A DNA stretch of 8,178 nt from Candidatus Gastranaerophilales bacterium (GCA_944323585.1 CALUTA010000061.1:1-8178), one strand, 5' to 3'. Positions 1 to 6,548 are shown, counted from the first letter of the stretch. Notes: generated from the letters alone by a model not told the origin. Numbers and translations are program-made.

Positions 1-1013
1 GTAAATGTATTGCTGTCCGTTTCCTTACCCAAATTTGCCATCTGAAACAAATCACGGCCTGCATCTATTGCAATGGTTATTTTGCCGTCTTTGAATGAAG
101 CTCTTATATATTTTGCTTTGAAGGCAACTTTCATGTTTTTGAATCTTTCTATAAAGGCAGTCGTCAGAACATATCTTGCCTCAACTTGATTGTTTGAATA
201 AATTTTGTATTTTTCCATAAATTCAGGGTCTTCAAGTTTTACATCCTCAAATTCTGAATGGTCAAACTTTATTCCCAAGCTTGTGTGCGCTCTTTCCAGT
301 ACAAATGTATGTCCGTCAAAATTTTTGTTCATAACAAATTCGACCAAAACACCACGAAACGGACGTTTTATCAGTGATTTCAACAATATAATCAAAACTA
401 TTACAAACAGAACAAAAGGAACAAGCAAAACACTTAAGTCTTTTAAAATATTCAAAAATATAAGTACGCAAATCCCTGCAACAACATATACAGCCAAATT
501 TCCGGATACAGATGTGTCAGCCTCAAGAATATGAAAATCTACCCCTCTGTATTTACCGCAAATTGTATCGTCAAATGATAAAGCCAAATATGGATTCATA
601 ATATTCAATCGTTGATAAACATCAGAATCTTTTACAATTGTTTTCAGAAGCTGATAATCCAAAATTTTCATATCAGAACCGAAAATTTGTAAAAATTCAG
701 GCATATACTTTTTCTTTATATCCGTTTCACAGCTATATTCCACAACGTTTGCGGGTCTTGATATCCCCTGAAAAATCAAAAATATAAATCCGATTGCTGC
801 AAAAGGAATACCAAGTGCCAAAATTCTTTCGCCGTCCGGAAGAATCCTTGATATAAGACACAATATCACTCCGAATACAAAAATTATTAACGGCAAATTT
901 TTATACTTATTTCCTGTTCGCAATCTGTTTATTGTACCAAGTTCCGGCTTAATTTTGTTCACATAAAATGTTCTTAAGTCTGCCCTCATTTGCACAACAG
1001 ATTTTTCAGTCAT
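1..1013 (-). CDS. DUF3137 family membrane protein, paralogue 1 (3' end outside the window)
   Basis: Function unknown. The frame is open from an ATG at 1013 to the left edge, giving 337 codons without a stop. By comparison with its neighbour at 1033-2193 only about 24 C-terminal residues are missing. The N-terminus (MTEKSVVQMRADLRTFY) is cytosolic-looking. Two hydrophobic segments follow at about residues 40-56 and 63-82, and another strongly hydrophobic stretch lies at about 173-212. The motif GKYRGVDFHILEADTS (about 152-167) and the C-terminal block with LEDPEFMEKYKIYSNNQVEARY are, from memory, typical of the DUF3137 family. A Shine-Dalgarno GGAGC lies 8 nt before the ATG. It is the third gene of an apparent operon, 19 bp after the stop of the paralogue. 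Its C-terminal region is about 92% identical in DNA to that paralogue, while the N-terminal half has diverged strongly. The family call is fairly sure; the role is not known. Confidence 0.8.
   Translation of the reverse strand, partial: MTEKSVVQMRADLRTFYVNKIKPELGTINRLRTGNKYKNLPLIIFVFGVILCLISRILPDGERILALGIPFAAIGFIFLIFQGISRPANVVEYSCETDIKKKYMPEFLQIFGSDMKILDYQLLKTIVKDSDVYQRLNIMNPYLALSFDDTICGKYRGVDFHILEADTSVSGNLAVYVVAGICVLIFLNILKDLSVLLVPFVLFVIVLIILLKSLIKRPFRGVLVEFVMNKNFDGHTFVLERAHTSLGIKFDHSEFEDVKLEDPEFMEKYKIYSNNQVEARYVLTTAFIERFKNMKVAFKAKYIRASFKDGKITIAIDAGRDLFQMANLGKETDSNTF
124..242. repeat. 119-bp perfect direct repeat, copy A (in DUF3137 paralogue 1)
   Basis: Bases 124-242 are identical, by hand alignment, to 1232-1350 (offset 1108). 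The wider stretch 1-242 matches 1109-1350 with about 18 mismatches, all of them in the first 123 bases. The repeat encodes the block around LEDPEFMEKYKIYSNNQVEARY and the following IERFKNMKV. Beyond 242 identity falls abruptly to roughly 70%. Confidence 0.9.
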
Positions 1014-1032
1014 GCTTTCAGCTCCTATAATT

Positions 1033-2193
1033 TTACAACCCGATTTTTTCGTTCAGTTTCAATGCGTTGATTAGTTCTCTTATGGACATAATCTCGTTAA
1101 ATATTTCGACAAACGTATTGCTGTCTGTATCCGTATTCAAATTCGCCATCTGAAATAAATCACGTCCTGCATCTATTGCTATTATTATTTTGCCGTCTTT
1201 GAATGAAGCCCTTATGTATTTTGCCTTGAATGCAACTTTCATGTTTTTGAATCTTTCTATAAAGGCAGTCGTCAGAACATATCTTGCCTCAACTTGATTG
1301 TTTGAATAAATTTTGTATTTTTCCATAAATTCAGGGTCTTCAAGTTTTACTTCTTCAAATTTTGAATGGTCGAACTTAATTCCTCTGTTTGTAACTGCCC
1401 TTTCCAAAATAAAAGTGTGCCCTTCAAAATTTTTGTTCATGTCAAACTCGATAAATACCCCCCTGAACCCTGACAATGAAAAATACTTAATCAACATAAT
1501 CAAAGGAATACCTATAAGATAAAGGCCTAAAAACCATCCTATTATTGCACCGTTATTAAATATGTTACTAAGAAAAATTACCAGCGGAAATAAAATTCCG
1601 AATATAACAAAAAATACCGCACACCCGCAACCAAATATAAAGGGTAGAATTATTAAAGTATTTATAAAACACTGCAATGAAGTTTTACTTGTGTCCAATT
1701 CAAAAATATCAAATTTTACATCTTTATAGGACCCCCAAATTCTATCTCCAAAGGCACCTACCAAAAAAGAACTCAGTAAATTTGAAGTTGTATATTTTTC
1801 CATATTAATAGGTTTAGACGATTTTCCGACATCTTCCCATTTCAAATCACCAAAAATTTTCAAAAACTCAGACATATAAATCTTCTTAAAATCATATTCA
1901 CCATTAACGTCAATCTGTATTACGAGATTTTTTTCGCCCTTATGGTTTAACATTAGAACAATAGCTCCCGAAACAAGACAAATAACCGGTAGAATAGCCA
2001 GAGAGAACTCGTTTATTTTAATATTTCCGATTAAAAAAAACAGTGCAAATCCCGTTAAAATTAAAATCAATGCAAAAACATCAGCCCTTTTCTTTTTGCG
2101 TTTTTTATTTAAAGTTTCAAGATTAGGCTTGACTTTTTTAAAGTAAAAATCTCTCAATTCCGAGCGCATTTGTGCAACAGTTTTTTCTTCCAT
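1033..2193 (-). CDS. DUF3137 family membrane protein, paralogue 2
   Basis: A complete 386-residue protein of unknown function. The N-terminus is basic (KKRKKKR at about 30-36), followed by two transmembrane-like segments at about 38-56 and 64-82. A soluble segment then carries GSYKDVKFDIFELDTS (about 154-169). Two or three more membrane segments lie at about 178-238. The C-terminal soluble domain (about 242-386) contains FRGVFIEFDMNKNFEGHTF and LEDPEFMEKYKIYSNNQVEARY. This layout and the last motif fit DUF3137 (family assignment from memory). The ATG at 2193 is chosen because GAGG lies 5 nt upstream, overlapping the stop codon of the previous gene (TGAGGTTGGTATG), which suggests coupled translation. 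It lies 7 bp after the metallopeptidase-like gene and 19 bp before paralogue 1. The positive charge before the first helix predicts a cytosolic N-terminus. Confidence 0.85.
   Translation of the reverse strand: MEEKTVAQMRSELRDFYFKKVKPNLETLNKKRKKKRADVFALILILTGFALFFLIGNIKINEFSLAILPVICLVSGAIVLMLNHKGEKNLVIQIDVNGEYDFKKIYMSEFLKIFGDLKWEDVGKSSKPINMEKYTTSNLLSSFLVGAFGDRIWGSYKDVKFDIFELDTSKTSLQCFINTLIILPFIFGCGCAVFFVIFGILFPLVIFLSNIFNNGAIIGWFLGLYLIGIPLIMLIKYFSLSGFRGVFIEFDMNKNFEGHTFILERAVTNRGIKFDHSKFEEVKLEDPEFMEKYKIYSNNQVEARYVLTTAFIERFKNMKVAFKAKYIRASFKDGKIIIAIDAGRDLFQMANLNTDTDSNTFVEIFNEIMSIRELINALKLNEKIGL
1232..1350. repeat. 119-bp perfect direct repeat, copy B (in DUF3137 paralogue 2)
   Basis: Second copy of the perfect repeat at 124-242, in the same reading frame and at the homologous place in the paralogous gene. 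Even synonymous codon positions are identical over the whole tract, which selection on the protein alone would not produce. Confidence 0.9.
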
Positions 2194-2200
2194 ACCAACC

Positions 2201-2995
2201 TCAATATTTGGGAATTACATCTTTAAGATTACCATAATATCCGCTTTCGAGCAAGCCAAAGAACCTCTCCGTCGTATAAGGAGCAAGTGCTTCAACCCAT
2301 TCTCTGTCCAGATAAAGCCCCTCCACAAACCTTGCAAAAAGTTCTGTCGGACGTTTGTAGTATTTGTTCATTCTGTTTATTCTTGCGGAAATTCTCGACT
2401 GTTTTTTTGTACAGGATTTGAGCCTTATGTATGCTGCAAACGCTTCCGGCATATCAGGGAAACATTCTTCAATCGTGCTTATGGTATAAAGTTTCGGCAC
2501 TAATCCCAAAAAACCGCCCATAACTTTTACCCTGTCATACTTCAACAGATACCTTGCATCAGAACGCTTGATGTATTTGTCAAATTCCTTAAACTTCTTG
2601 GAGCGTTGAAATTTTGGATAAGATTTTTTAATAATTTTGTCATATTCGCTGATTTTTTGGCGCATCCTGTCTTTGTGTTCGTAAAGTTTTACGCAGAGTG
2701 AATTCTCATCAACAAAATTAGTCACTTTAAAAAGTTCCGCTTCAATCAGGGGGCTGTCTGATTTAAAAAGAACCTGAAAACTTCCGCCGTTTTTTGGCAT
2801 ATCAGGCTCAAGCTGATAGTGAATATAATGCGCAAACTCATGCATCATAGTCGGAATGACCTTGTATTCGGGTGTGTCTTTTGAAATATCTATGCGATTT
2901 TTGCAGAAAAATCCATGATGCCCGCGGGCTTTTGTCGTTGTATGAACCTCAATCCCGAGTGTTCTTAAATACTTCACAAAGGTCTTTTTATCCAT
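2201..2995 (-). CDS. HExxH zinc-metallopeptidase-like protein
   Basis: A 264-residue protein, probably a zinc hydrolase, with unknown substrate. The motif HEFAHYIHY puts an HExxH zinc site at residues 52-56, with Glu53 as the likely general base. The segment before it (GFFCKNRIDIS...PTMM) resembles the strand and helix that precede the zinc site in SprT-like and ImmA/IrrE-like peptidases. A possible third zinc ligand is Glu218 in PTELFARFVE near the C-terminus, recalling the late Glu of ImmA/IrrE and related proteins; this is inference. The middle (about 85-200) is rich in Lys and Arg. I see no signal peptide or membrane segment, so it is probably cytosolic. The ATG at 2995 (MDKKTFVKYL) is preferred to a TTG 19 codons upstream, because that TTG lies in the inserted element and the added residues look like translated promoter. 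There is no Shine-Dalgarno site; see the promoter entry. It is the first gene of an operon with two DUF3137 proteins. Exact family uncertain. Confidence 0.75.
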   Translation of the reverse strand: MDKKTFVKYLRTLGIEVHTTTKARGHHGFFCKNRIDISKDTPEYKVIPTMMHEFAHYIHYQLEPDMPKNGGSFQVLFKSDSPLIEAELFKVTNFVDENSLCVKLYEHKDRMRQKISEYDKIIKKSYPKFQRSKKFKEFDKYIKRSDARYLLKYDRVKVMGGFLGLVPKLYTISTIEECFPDMPEAFAAYIRLKSCTKKQSRISARINRMNKYYKRPTELFARFVEGLYLDREWVEALAPYTTERFFGLLESGYYGNLKDVIPKY

Positions 2996-3001
2996 AACAT
3001 T

Positions 3002-3031
3002 ATTATAATACAAGATTTGGTAAAGTATTAA
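3002..3031 (-). promoter_or_regulatory. Likely promoter of the metallopeptidase operon, possibly leaderless
   Basis: On the minus strand a perfect TATAAT occupies 3007-3002, with a weak -35 candidate TTAATA at 3031-3026 (18-bp spacer). Six bases (AATGTT) separate the -10 from the ATG at 2995, so transcription would start at or next to the A of the start codon. No Shine-Dalgarno site is present. The -35 candidate uses the last bases of the element's target duplication. Confidence 0.55.
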
Positions 3032-3036
3032 AAAAG
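3029..3036. repeat. Target-site duplication, left copy (TAAAAAAG)
   Basis: This 8-bp sequence directly abuts the left end of the 150-bp inverted-repeat element and is identical to 3187-3194 on its other side. The sequence is low in complexity, but exact abutment on both sides supports a true duplication. Confidence 0.75.
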
Positions 3037-3186
3037 GGGACTTATATAGCAAATTCCATAGATACTATTAAAAAATTCGTCATTCTGAGGGCTTTACCCG
3101 AAGAATCTTTTTATATTTAGATACTTCGCTAACGCTCAGTATGACGTTGTTTTGAAAAATATTGTAGATTTCGCTATATAAGTCCC
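3037..3186. mobile_element. 150-bp MITE-like non-autonomous element
   Basis: The ends are perfect 14-bp terminal inverted repeats (GGGACTTATATAGC at 3037-3050; its reverse complement at 3173-3186). Allowing a one-base gap, the similarity continues to about 18 bp. It is flanked by identical 8-bp direct repeats. Inside lies a second imperfect palindrome: CGTCATTCTGAG (3078-3089) against CTCAGTATGACG (3135-3146), with GAAGAATCT and AGATACTTC further in, so most of the element can fold into one long hairpin. There is no coding capacity. From memory, CATTCTGAG...GAAGAATC palindromes are dispersed repeats in several bacterial phyla. An 8-bp duplication with GGG-starting ends fits mobilisation by an ISL3, IS256 or IS1595-type transposase, but I cannot tell which. 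The element sits in the T-tract of the ppdK terminator. Confidence 0.8.
3043..3071 (-). promoter_or_regulatory. Candidate outward promoter in the end of the MITE-like element
   Basis: On the minus strand the terminal repeat carries an extended -10 (TGC followed by TATATA at 3048-3043), with TTAATA at 3071-3066 as a possible -35 and a 17-bp spacer. It points towards the metallopeptidase operon and would add a leader of roughly 40 nt. The opposite end has the TATATA but lacks the TG. In such AT-rich DNA a chance match is quite possible. Confidence 0.3.
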
Positions 3187-3194
3187 TAAAAAAG
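3187..3194. repeat. Target-site duplication, right copy (TAAAAAAG)
   Basis: Identical to 3029-3036 and directly next to the right inverted repeat. On the minus strand it reads CTTTTTTA: the last base of the ppdK terminator stem plus its whole T-tract. This marks the terminator tail as the insertion target. Confidence 0.75.
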
Positions 3195-3217
3195 ACGGCC
3201 GGAATAATCCGACCGCC
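3188..3217 (-). terminator. Intrinsic terminator of ppdK
   Basis: On the minus strand a 10-bp GC-rich stem (GGCGGTCGGA, loop TTAT, TCCGGCCGTC; two G-U pairs, otherwise complete pairing) is followed at once by six T. It begins 27 bp after the ppdK stop codon. The stem occupies 3217-3194 and the T-run 3193-3188. On the plus strand only four T follow the stem, so it acts mainly in the ppdK direction. Confidence 0.9.
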
Positions 3218-3244
3218 TTTTCGTTTAGTTTTAATCCCCTACCG

Positions 3245-5917
3245 CTACACCGCTGCAAGCTGTTTTGCTTTTTCTTTAGCTTCCACAACTGCCTGAGCCG
3301 CAGCAAGTCTTGCCTGCGGAATTCTGAACGGTGAGCAGGATACATAATCAAGTCCGATTTGATGTGAGAACTTGACTGAATCAGGATCTCCGCCGTGTTC
3401 ACCGCAAACACCGCCGACAAGTTTCGGATTAACCGGTTTGCCTTTAGCCATAGACATTTCGATAAGCTGACCAACACCTTTTGTATCGAGAGTTTCAAAC
3501 GGGTTTGCCGGAAGAATTTTCTGTTCAACATATCGTTTGAGGAATTTTCCTTCAGCGTCATCTCGAGAAAATCCGAATGTCATCTGCGTCAGGTCGTTTG
3601 TTCCGAATGAGAAGAATTCGGCATATTCTGCTATTTCGTCAGCAGTCAAAGCTGCACGAGGAATTTCAATCATTGTTCCGAATTTGTAGTCGACCTTGAT
3701 GCCTTTTTCTTCCATTACATCTTTTGCGACTCTGATAAGAATTTCTCTTGCAACTTTAAGTTCATTGACATGACCGATAAGCGGAACCATAATCCATGGT
3801 TTAACATCAATTCCTTCTTTTTTAACATCACATGCAGCTTCAAATATTGCTCTTACCTGCATTTCGTTAATTTCAGGATAAGTAAGTCCCAAACGGCATC
3901 CTCTTAAGCCCATCATCGGGTTAGATTCTGACAAACCTTCTACTATATGGAGAAGATTTTCTTTTTCTTTGTAATCTTTACCCTGAGCTTTTAAAGTTGC
4001 AACTTCTTCAATTAAATCTTCCTTGTTCGGGAGGAATTCATGAAGCGGCGGGTCTAACAATCTGATTGTCATCGGTTTTGGCCCGAGAGCCTTGAACATT
4101 GCGTAGAAGTCGGAATATTGCATCGGAAGAAGTTTATCCAGAGCTTCTTTTCTTGCTTCGGGAGTTCCTGCAATAATCATTTTCTGAACCCATGGAAGTC
4201 TTTCAGGATCCATAAACATGTGTTCTGTTCTGCAAAGTCCGACACCTTCTGCCCCGAATTTCAATGCGTTTTCAATATCTTTTGGAGTATCAGCATTGGC
4301 TTCAACTTTCATCTGCTTAATTTCGTTAACCCATGAGAAGAATTTATTCCAGTTGTCATCAATTTTTGCTTCTACAAGTTTAACTGCACCTGCCATAACA
4401 ATACCTTTACCGCCGTCAAGAGAGATAATGTCATTTTTATGGTAAACAGTTCCGTCGCTGCCAGTCAATGTTTCATTTGCAAGGTCGATTTTCAAATCTT
4501 CGCATCCTGAAACGCAGGGTTTGCCCATACCTTTTGCAACAACTGCTGCGTGAGAAGTTGCACCGCCTCTGAGTGTCAGAACACCTTGAGCAACAGCCAT
4601 TCCGTGAATATCATCCGGACATGTTTCAACACGTACAAGAATAACTTTTTCACCTGCTGAACCTCTTTGGGCGGCTTCTTCCGTATCAAATACGATTTTA
4701 CCGACAGCTGCACCCGGAGATGCGTTTACACCGTGTGCAATCTTATGGGATTCTTTAACTGCTGCTTCGTCAAAACAAGGAAGAAGAATTTGATTAACTG
4801 TATAAGGATCAACAAGCTGAATTGCTCTTTCTTTTGTAATAATTCCTTCTTCTTCCATTTCAACGGCAATTCTGACAGCTGCTGCGGCTGTTCTTTTGCC
4901 GTTACGGGTTTGAAGAATCCAGAGTTTGCCTTTTTCAATTGTGAATTCCATATCCTGAACATCTTTGTAACCGTTTTCAAGTTTTTTAGCGATGTCAACA
5001 TATTGTTTGTACAAGTCAGGCATTTCATTTGCAAGTTCTGAAATTTCTTTCGGAGTTCTGATACCTGCAACAACGTCTTCGCCCTGAGCGTTTGTAAGAT
5101 ATTCGCCGTAGAATTTGTTTTCGCCGGTTGCGGGGTTACGGGTGAATGAAACACCTGTAGCACAATCGTCACCCATGTTTCCGAATACCATTGTCTGAAC
5201 GTTTACGGCTGTTCCGTAATTGTGGTCAATTTTGTTCATGTTTCTGTAAGCAACGGCTCTTGGAATATTCCATGATCTGAATACGGCTTCAATTGCTTCT
5301 TCAAGCTGAACATAAGGATCCTGCGGAAATTCTTTGCCTGTCACTTCTTTAATAACATTTTTGTAAATAGGAATCAAAGATTTCCATCCGTCAGCAGAAA
5401 CTTGTGTATCTTCTTTTACGCCTTCTCTTTCTTTAACTTTTTCAACTTCAGATTCGAAGTATTTTTGTCTGTCCATGTCCCATGCAACAGAGCCGAACAT
5501 TGTTAAGAAACGGCGGTAACTGTCATAGCAGAATCTCGGATTGTTAGTTAATCTGATCATTGCTTCAACAGTATCATCATTCATACCGAGGTTAAGAATA
5601 GTTTCCATCATGCCGGGCATTGAAAGTCTTGCGCCGGAACGAACTGATACCAACAACGGATTTGTTGTGTCTCCGAATTTTTTTCCGGTTTGTTCTTCAA
5701 CATCCTTGAGTGCAGCCTTAACCTCATCCATCAAGCCTGCAGGCATTTTGTTTCCGTGATTGATATAATCCATACAGGTTTCTGTAGTGATTGTCAATCC
5801 AGGAGGAACAGGTAACCCCAAATTGGTCATTTCAGCAAGGTTTGCGCCTTTTCCGCCTAAAAGGTTGCGCATATTAGCGTTGCCCTCTCTGAAAAGCCAT
5901 ACGCGTTTTTCGCTCAT
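3245..5917 (-). CDS. ppdK: Pyruvate, phosphate dikinase
   Basis: Cytosolic enzyme that interconverts ATP + Pi + pyruvate and AMP + PPi + phosphoenolpyruvate (EC 2.7.9.1). In anaerobes it often works glycolytically, alongside or in place of pyruvate kinase. The 890 residues match the usual length (about 875-900). An N-terminal ATP-grasp nucleotide-binding part covers about 1-340 (GGKGANLAEM at 21-30, SVRSGARLSMPGMM at 91-104). The phosphohistidine domain (about 390-510) has GGATSHAAV with catalytic His456. The C-terminal pyruvate/PEP barrel (about 520-875) shows LCRTEHMF (Arg563), TIRLLDPPLHEF (Arg619), TMIEIPRA (Glu751), SFGTNDLTQ (Asn774) and GGVCGEHGGDP (Cys838, the expected proton donor). 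All key residues are present, so it should be active. The ATG at 5917 has a strong Shine-Dalgarno AAGGAG (5930-5925) at 7 nt. It ends in an intrinsic terminator and lies 63 bp after rsmD. Confidence 0.98.
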   Translation of the reverse strand: MSEKRVWLFREGNANMRNLLGGKGANLAEMTNLGLPVPPGLTITTETCMDYINHGNKMPAGLMDEVKAALKDVEEQTGKKFGDTTNPLLVSVRSGARLSMPGMMETILNLGMNDDTVEAMIRLTNNPRFCYDSYRRFLTMFGSVAWDMDRQKYFESEVEKVKEREGVKEDTQVSADGWKSLIPIYKNVIKEVTGKEFPQDPYVQLEEAIEAVFRSWNIPRAVAYRNMNKIDHNYGTAVNVQTMVFGNMGDDCATGVSFTRNPATGENKFYGEYLTNAQGEDVVAGIRTPKEISELANEMPDLYKQYVDIAKKLENGYKDVQDMEFTIEKGKLWILQTRNGKRTAAAAVRIAVEMEEEGIITKERAIQLVDPYTVNQILLPCFDEAAVKESHKIAHGVNASPGAAVGKIVFDTEEAAQRGSAGEKVILVRVETCPDDIHGMAVAQGVLTLRGGATSHAAVVAKGMGKPCVSGCEDLKIDLANETLTGSDGTVYHKNDIISLDGGKGIVMAGAVKLVEAKIDDNWNKFFSWVNEIKQMKVEANADTPKDIENALKFGAEGVGLCRTEHMFMDPERLPWVQKMIIAGTPEARKEALDKLLPMQYSDFYAMFKALGPKPMTIRLLDPPLHEFLPNKEDLIEEVATLKAQGKDYKEKENLLHIVEGLSESNPMMGLRGCRLGLTYPEINEMQVRAIFEAACDVKKEGIDVKPWIMVPLIGHVNELKVAREILIRVAKDVMEEKGIKVDYKFGTMIEIPRAALTADEIAEYAEFFSFGTNDLTQMTFGFSRDDAEGKFLKRYVEQKILPANPFETLDTKGVGQLIEMSMAKGKPVNPKLVGGVCGEHGGDPDSVKFSHQIGLDYVSCSPFRIPQARLAAAQAVVEAKEKAKQLAAV

Positions 5918-5963
5918 AGTTTTTCTCCTTAAATTAAATAAACTGTACCAAACACTTTTTCTT

Positions 5964-5990
5964 ATGATATCACGAAAAAATTATTTACAA
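5964..5990 (-). promoter_or_regulatory. Candidate ppdK promoter
   Basis: On the minus strand an extended -10 (TGA, then TATCAT at 5969-5964) is preceded by TTGTAA (5990-5985) with a short 15-bp spacer. The -35 overlaps the last codons of rsmD. The 63-bp gap and the strong ribosome site suggest that ppdK is transcribed independently, but no terminator separates it from rsmD, so read-through is possible. Confidence 0.4.
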
Positions 5991-6511
5991 TACTTTATAT
6001 TCAGTAAAAACGTAATATATTTGTCCCCGTATTTTTTTTGCTTCAAAATTTCTAAATCCCCGAAATCAACTTCCGTTACGTGCTCTAATATAATAATATT
6101 GTGCGCGATATTTTTAACAGCGTCAAGACTTTGCTCATAAATCCCCGAATAATACGGCGGGTCAATGTAAATTACATCAAATTTTTTATCCAACTTTTGT
6201 ACAATATTTAAAGAATCTCCATGCATAAGTTCAGGAGAAGGATTGAATTTTTTATAATTATTTTTTATTACACTGATTACTTTCGGATGTTTTTCTATAG
6301 CGACAGCTGTTTCAAATCCTCTTGAAAGAGCCTCCAGTGCCATAATTCCGGATCCTGAGAACATATCAAGAAAAGATTTGCCGTTGAAATCCGTCAAGGA
6401 TTGCAAAGTGTTAAACACTGCCATCCGCACCTTAGAAAGTGTCGGACGGGTAATTTTTTCATCCGGAGCCGCTATTTTTTGACCTTTAAAAATTCCTGCC
6501 GTTATATTCAT
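5981..6511 (-). CDS. rsmD: 16S rRNA (guanine(966)-N(2))-methyltransferase RsmD
   Basis: S-adenosylmethionine-dependent methylase that modifies G966 (E. coli numbering) of 16S rRNA during 30S assembly. The 176 residues are close to the usual 180-200. The N-terminus MNITAGIFKGQKI corresponds to the family's typical opening. RPTLSKVRMAVFNTL (22-36) matches the conserved RPT...R..LFN.L signature. Motif I for AdoMet binding is LDMFSGSGIMALEALSRG (48-65), and the catalytic motif IV is DPPY (117-120). The ATG at 6511 is fixed by the conserved N-terminus, yet there is no Shine-Dalgarno site in front of it; a -10-like TAAAAT lies only 6 nt upstream (see promoter). It is divergent from fixC and 63 bp upstream of ppdK. 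coaD, a frequent neighbour of rsmD, is not present here. Confidence 0.93.
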   Translation of the reverse strand: MNITAGIFKGQKIAAPDEKITRPTLSKVRMAVFNTLQSLTDFNGKSFLDMFSGSGIMALEALSRGFETAVAIEKHPKVISVIKNNYKKFNPSPELMHGDSLNIVQKLDKKFDVIYIDPPYYSGIYEQSLDAVKNIAHNIIILEHVTEVDFGDLEILKQKKYGDKYITFLLNIKYCK

Positions 6512-6517
6512 ACGGGT

Positions 6518-6546
6518 ATTTTACAACGAACAAACTTTGGTGTATA
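6518..6546 (-). promoter_or_regulatory. Candidate rsmD promoter, possibly leaderless
   Basis: On the minus strand TAAAAT (6523-6518) lies 6 nt before the ATG, with TATACA (6546-6541) as -35 and a 17-bp spacer. With this geometry the transcript would begin at or beside the start codon, matching the missing Shine-Dalgarno site. Its two boxes overlap those of the fixC promoter on the other strand. Confidence 0.45.
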
Positions 6547-6548
6547 AT
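6520..6548 (+). promoter_or_regulatory. fixCX promoter
   Basis: TTTACA (6520-6525) and a perfect TATAAT (6543-6548) with the optimal 17-bp spacer, close to the sigma-70 consensus. Predicted start is about 6555, giving a leader of about 70 nt with a Shine-Dalgarno AGGGAG 4 nt before the fixC ATG. Confidence 0.7.

Noticed and set aside
205..534. Plus-strand frames beginning MYFSINSGSSSFTSSN at 205 and 1313
   Set aside because: The two look alike only because they are antisense to the duplicated DUF3137 region; they do not represent a conserved small protein.
1..1013. Possible frameshift or pseudogene in the first DUF3137 copy
   Set aside because: I translated most of the frame codon by codon from 1013 to the left edge and found no stop or shift; the start and ribosome site are intact. 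It is only cut by the window.
2996..3052. TTG start at 3052 extending the metallopeptidase-like protein by 19 residues
   Set aside because: The extension reads through the promoter, the target duplication and the end of the inserted element, has no ribosome site, and is not shaped like a real N-terminus. The ATG at 2995 is better.
3078..3146. Inner palindrome of the element as a second terminator or a structured non-coding RNA
   Set aside because: It lacks a GC-rich continuous stem with a following T-run and is better explained as part of the mobile element.
3136..3561. Open frame of 141 codons on the minus strand overlapping the ppdK 3' end and terminator
   Set aside because: It is out of frame with ppdK, crosses the terminator and ends in the inserted element. 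ppdK itself is intact and convincing, so this is a shadow frame.
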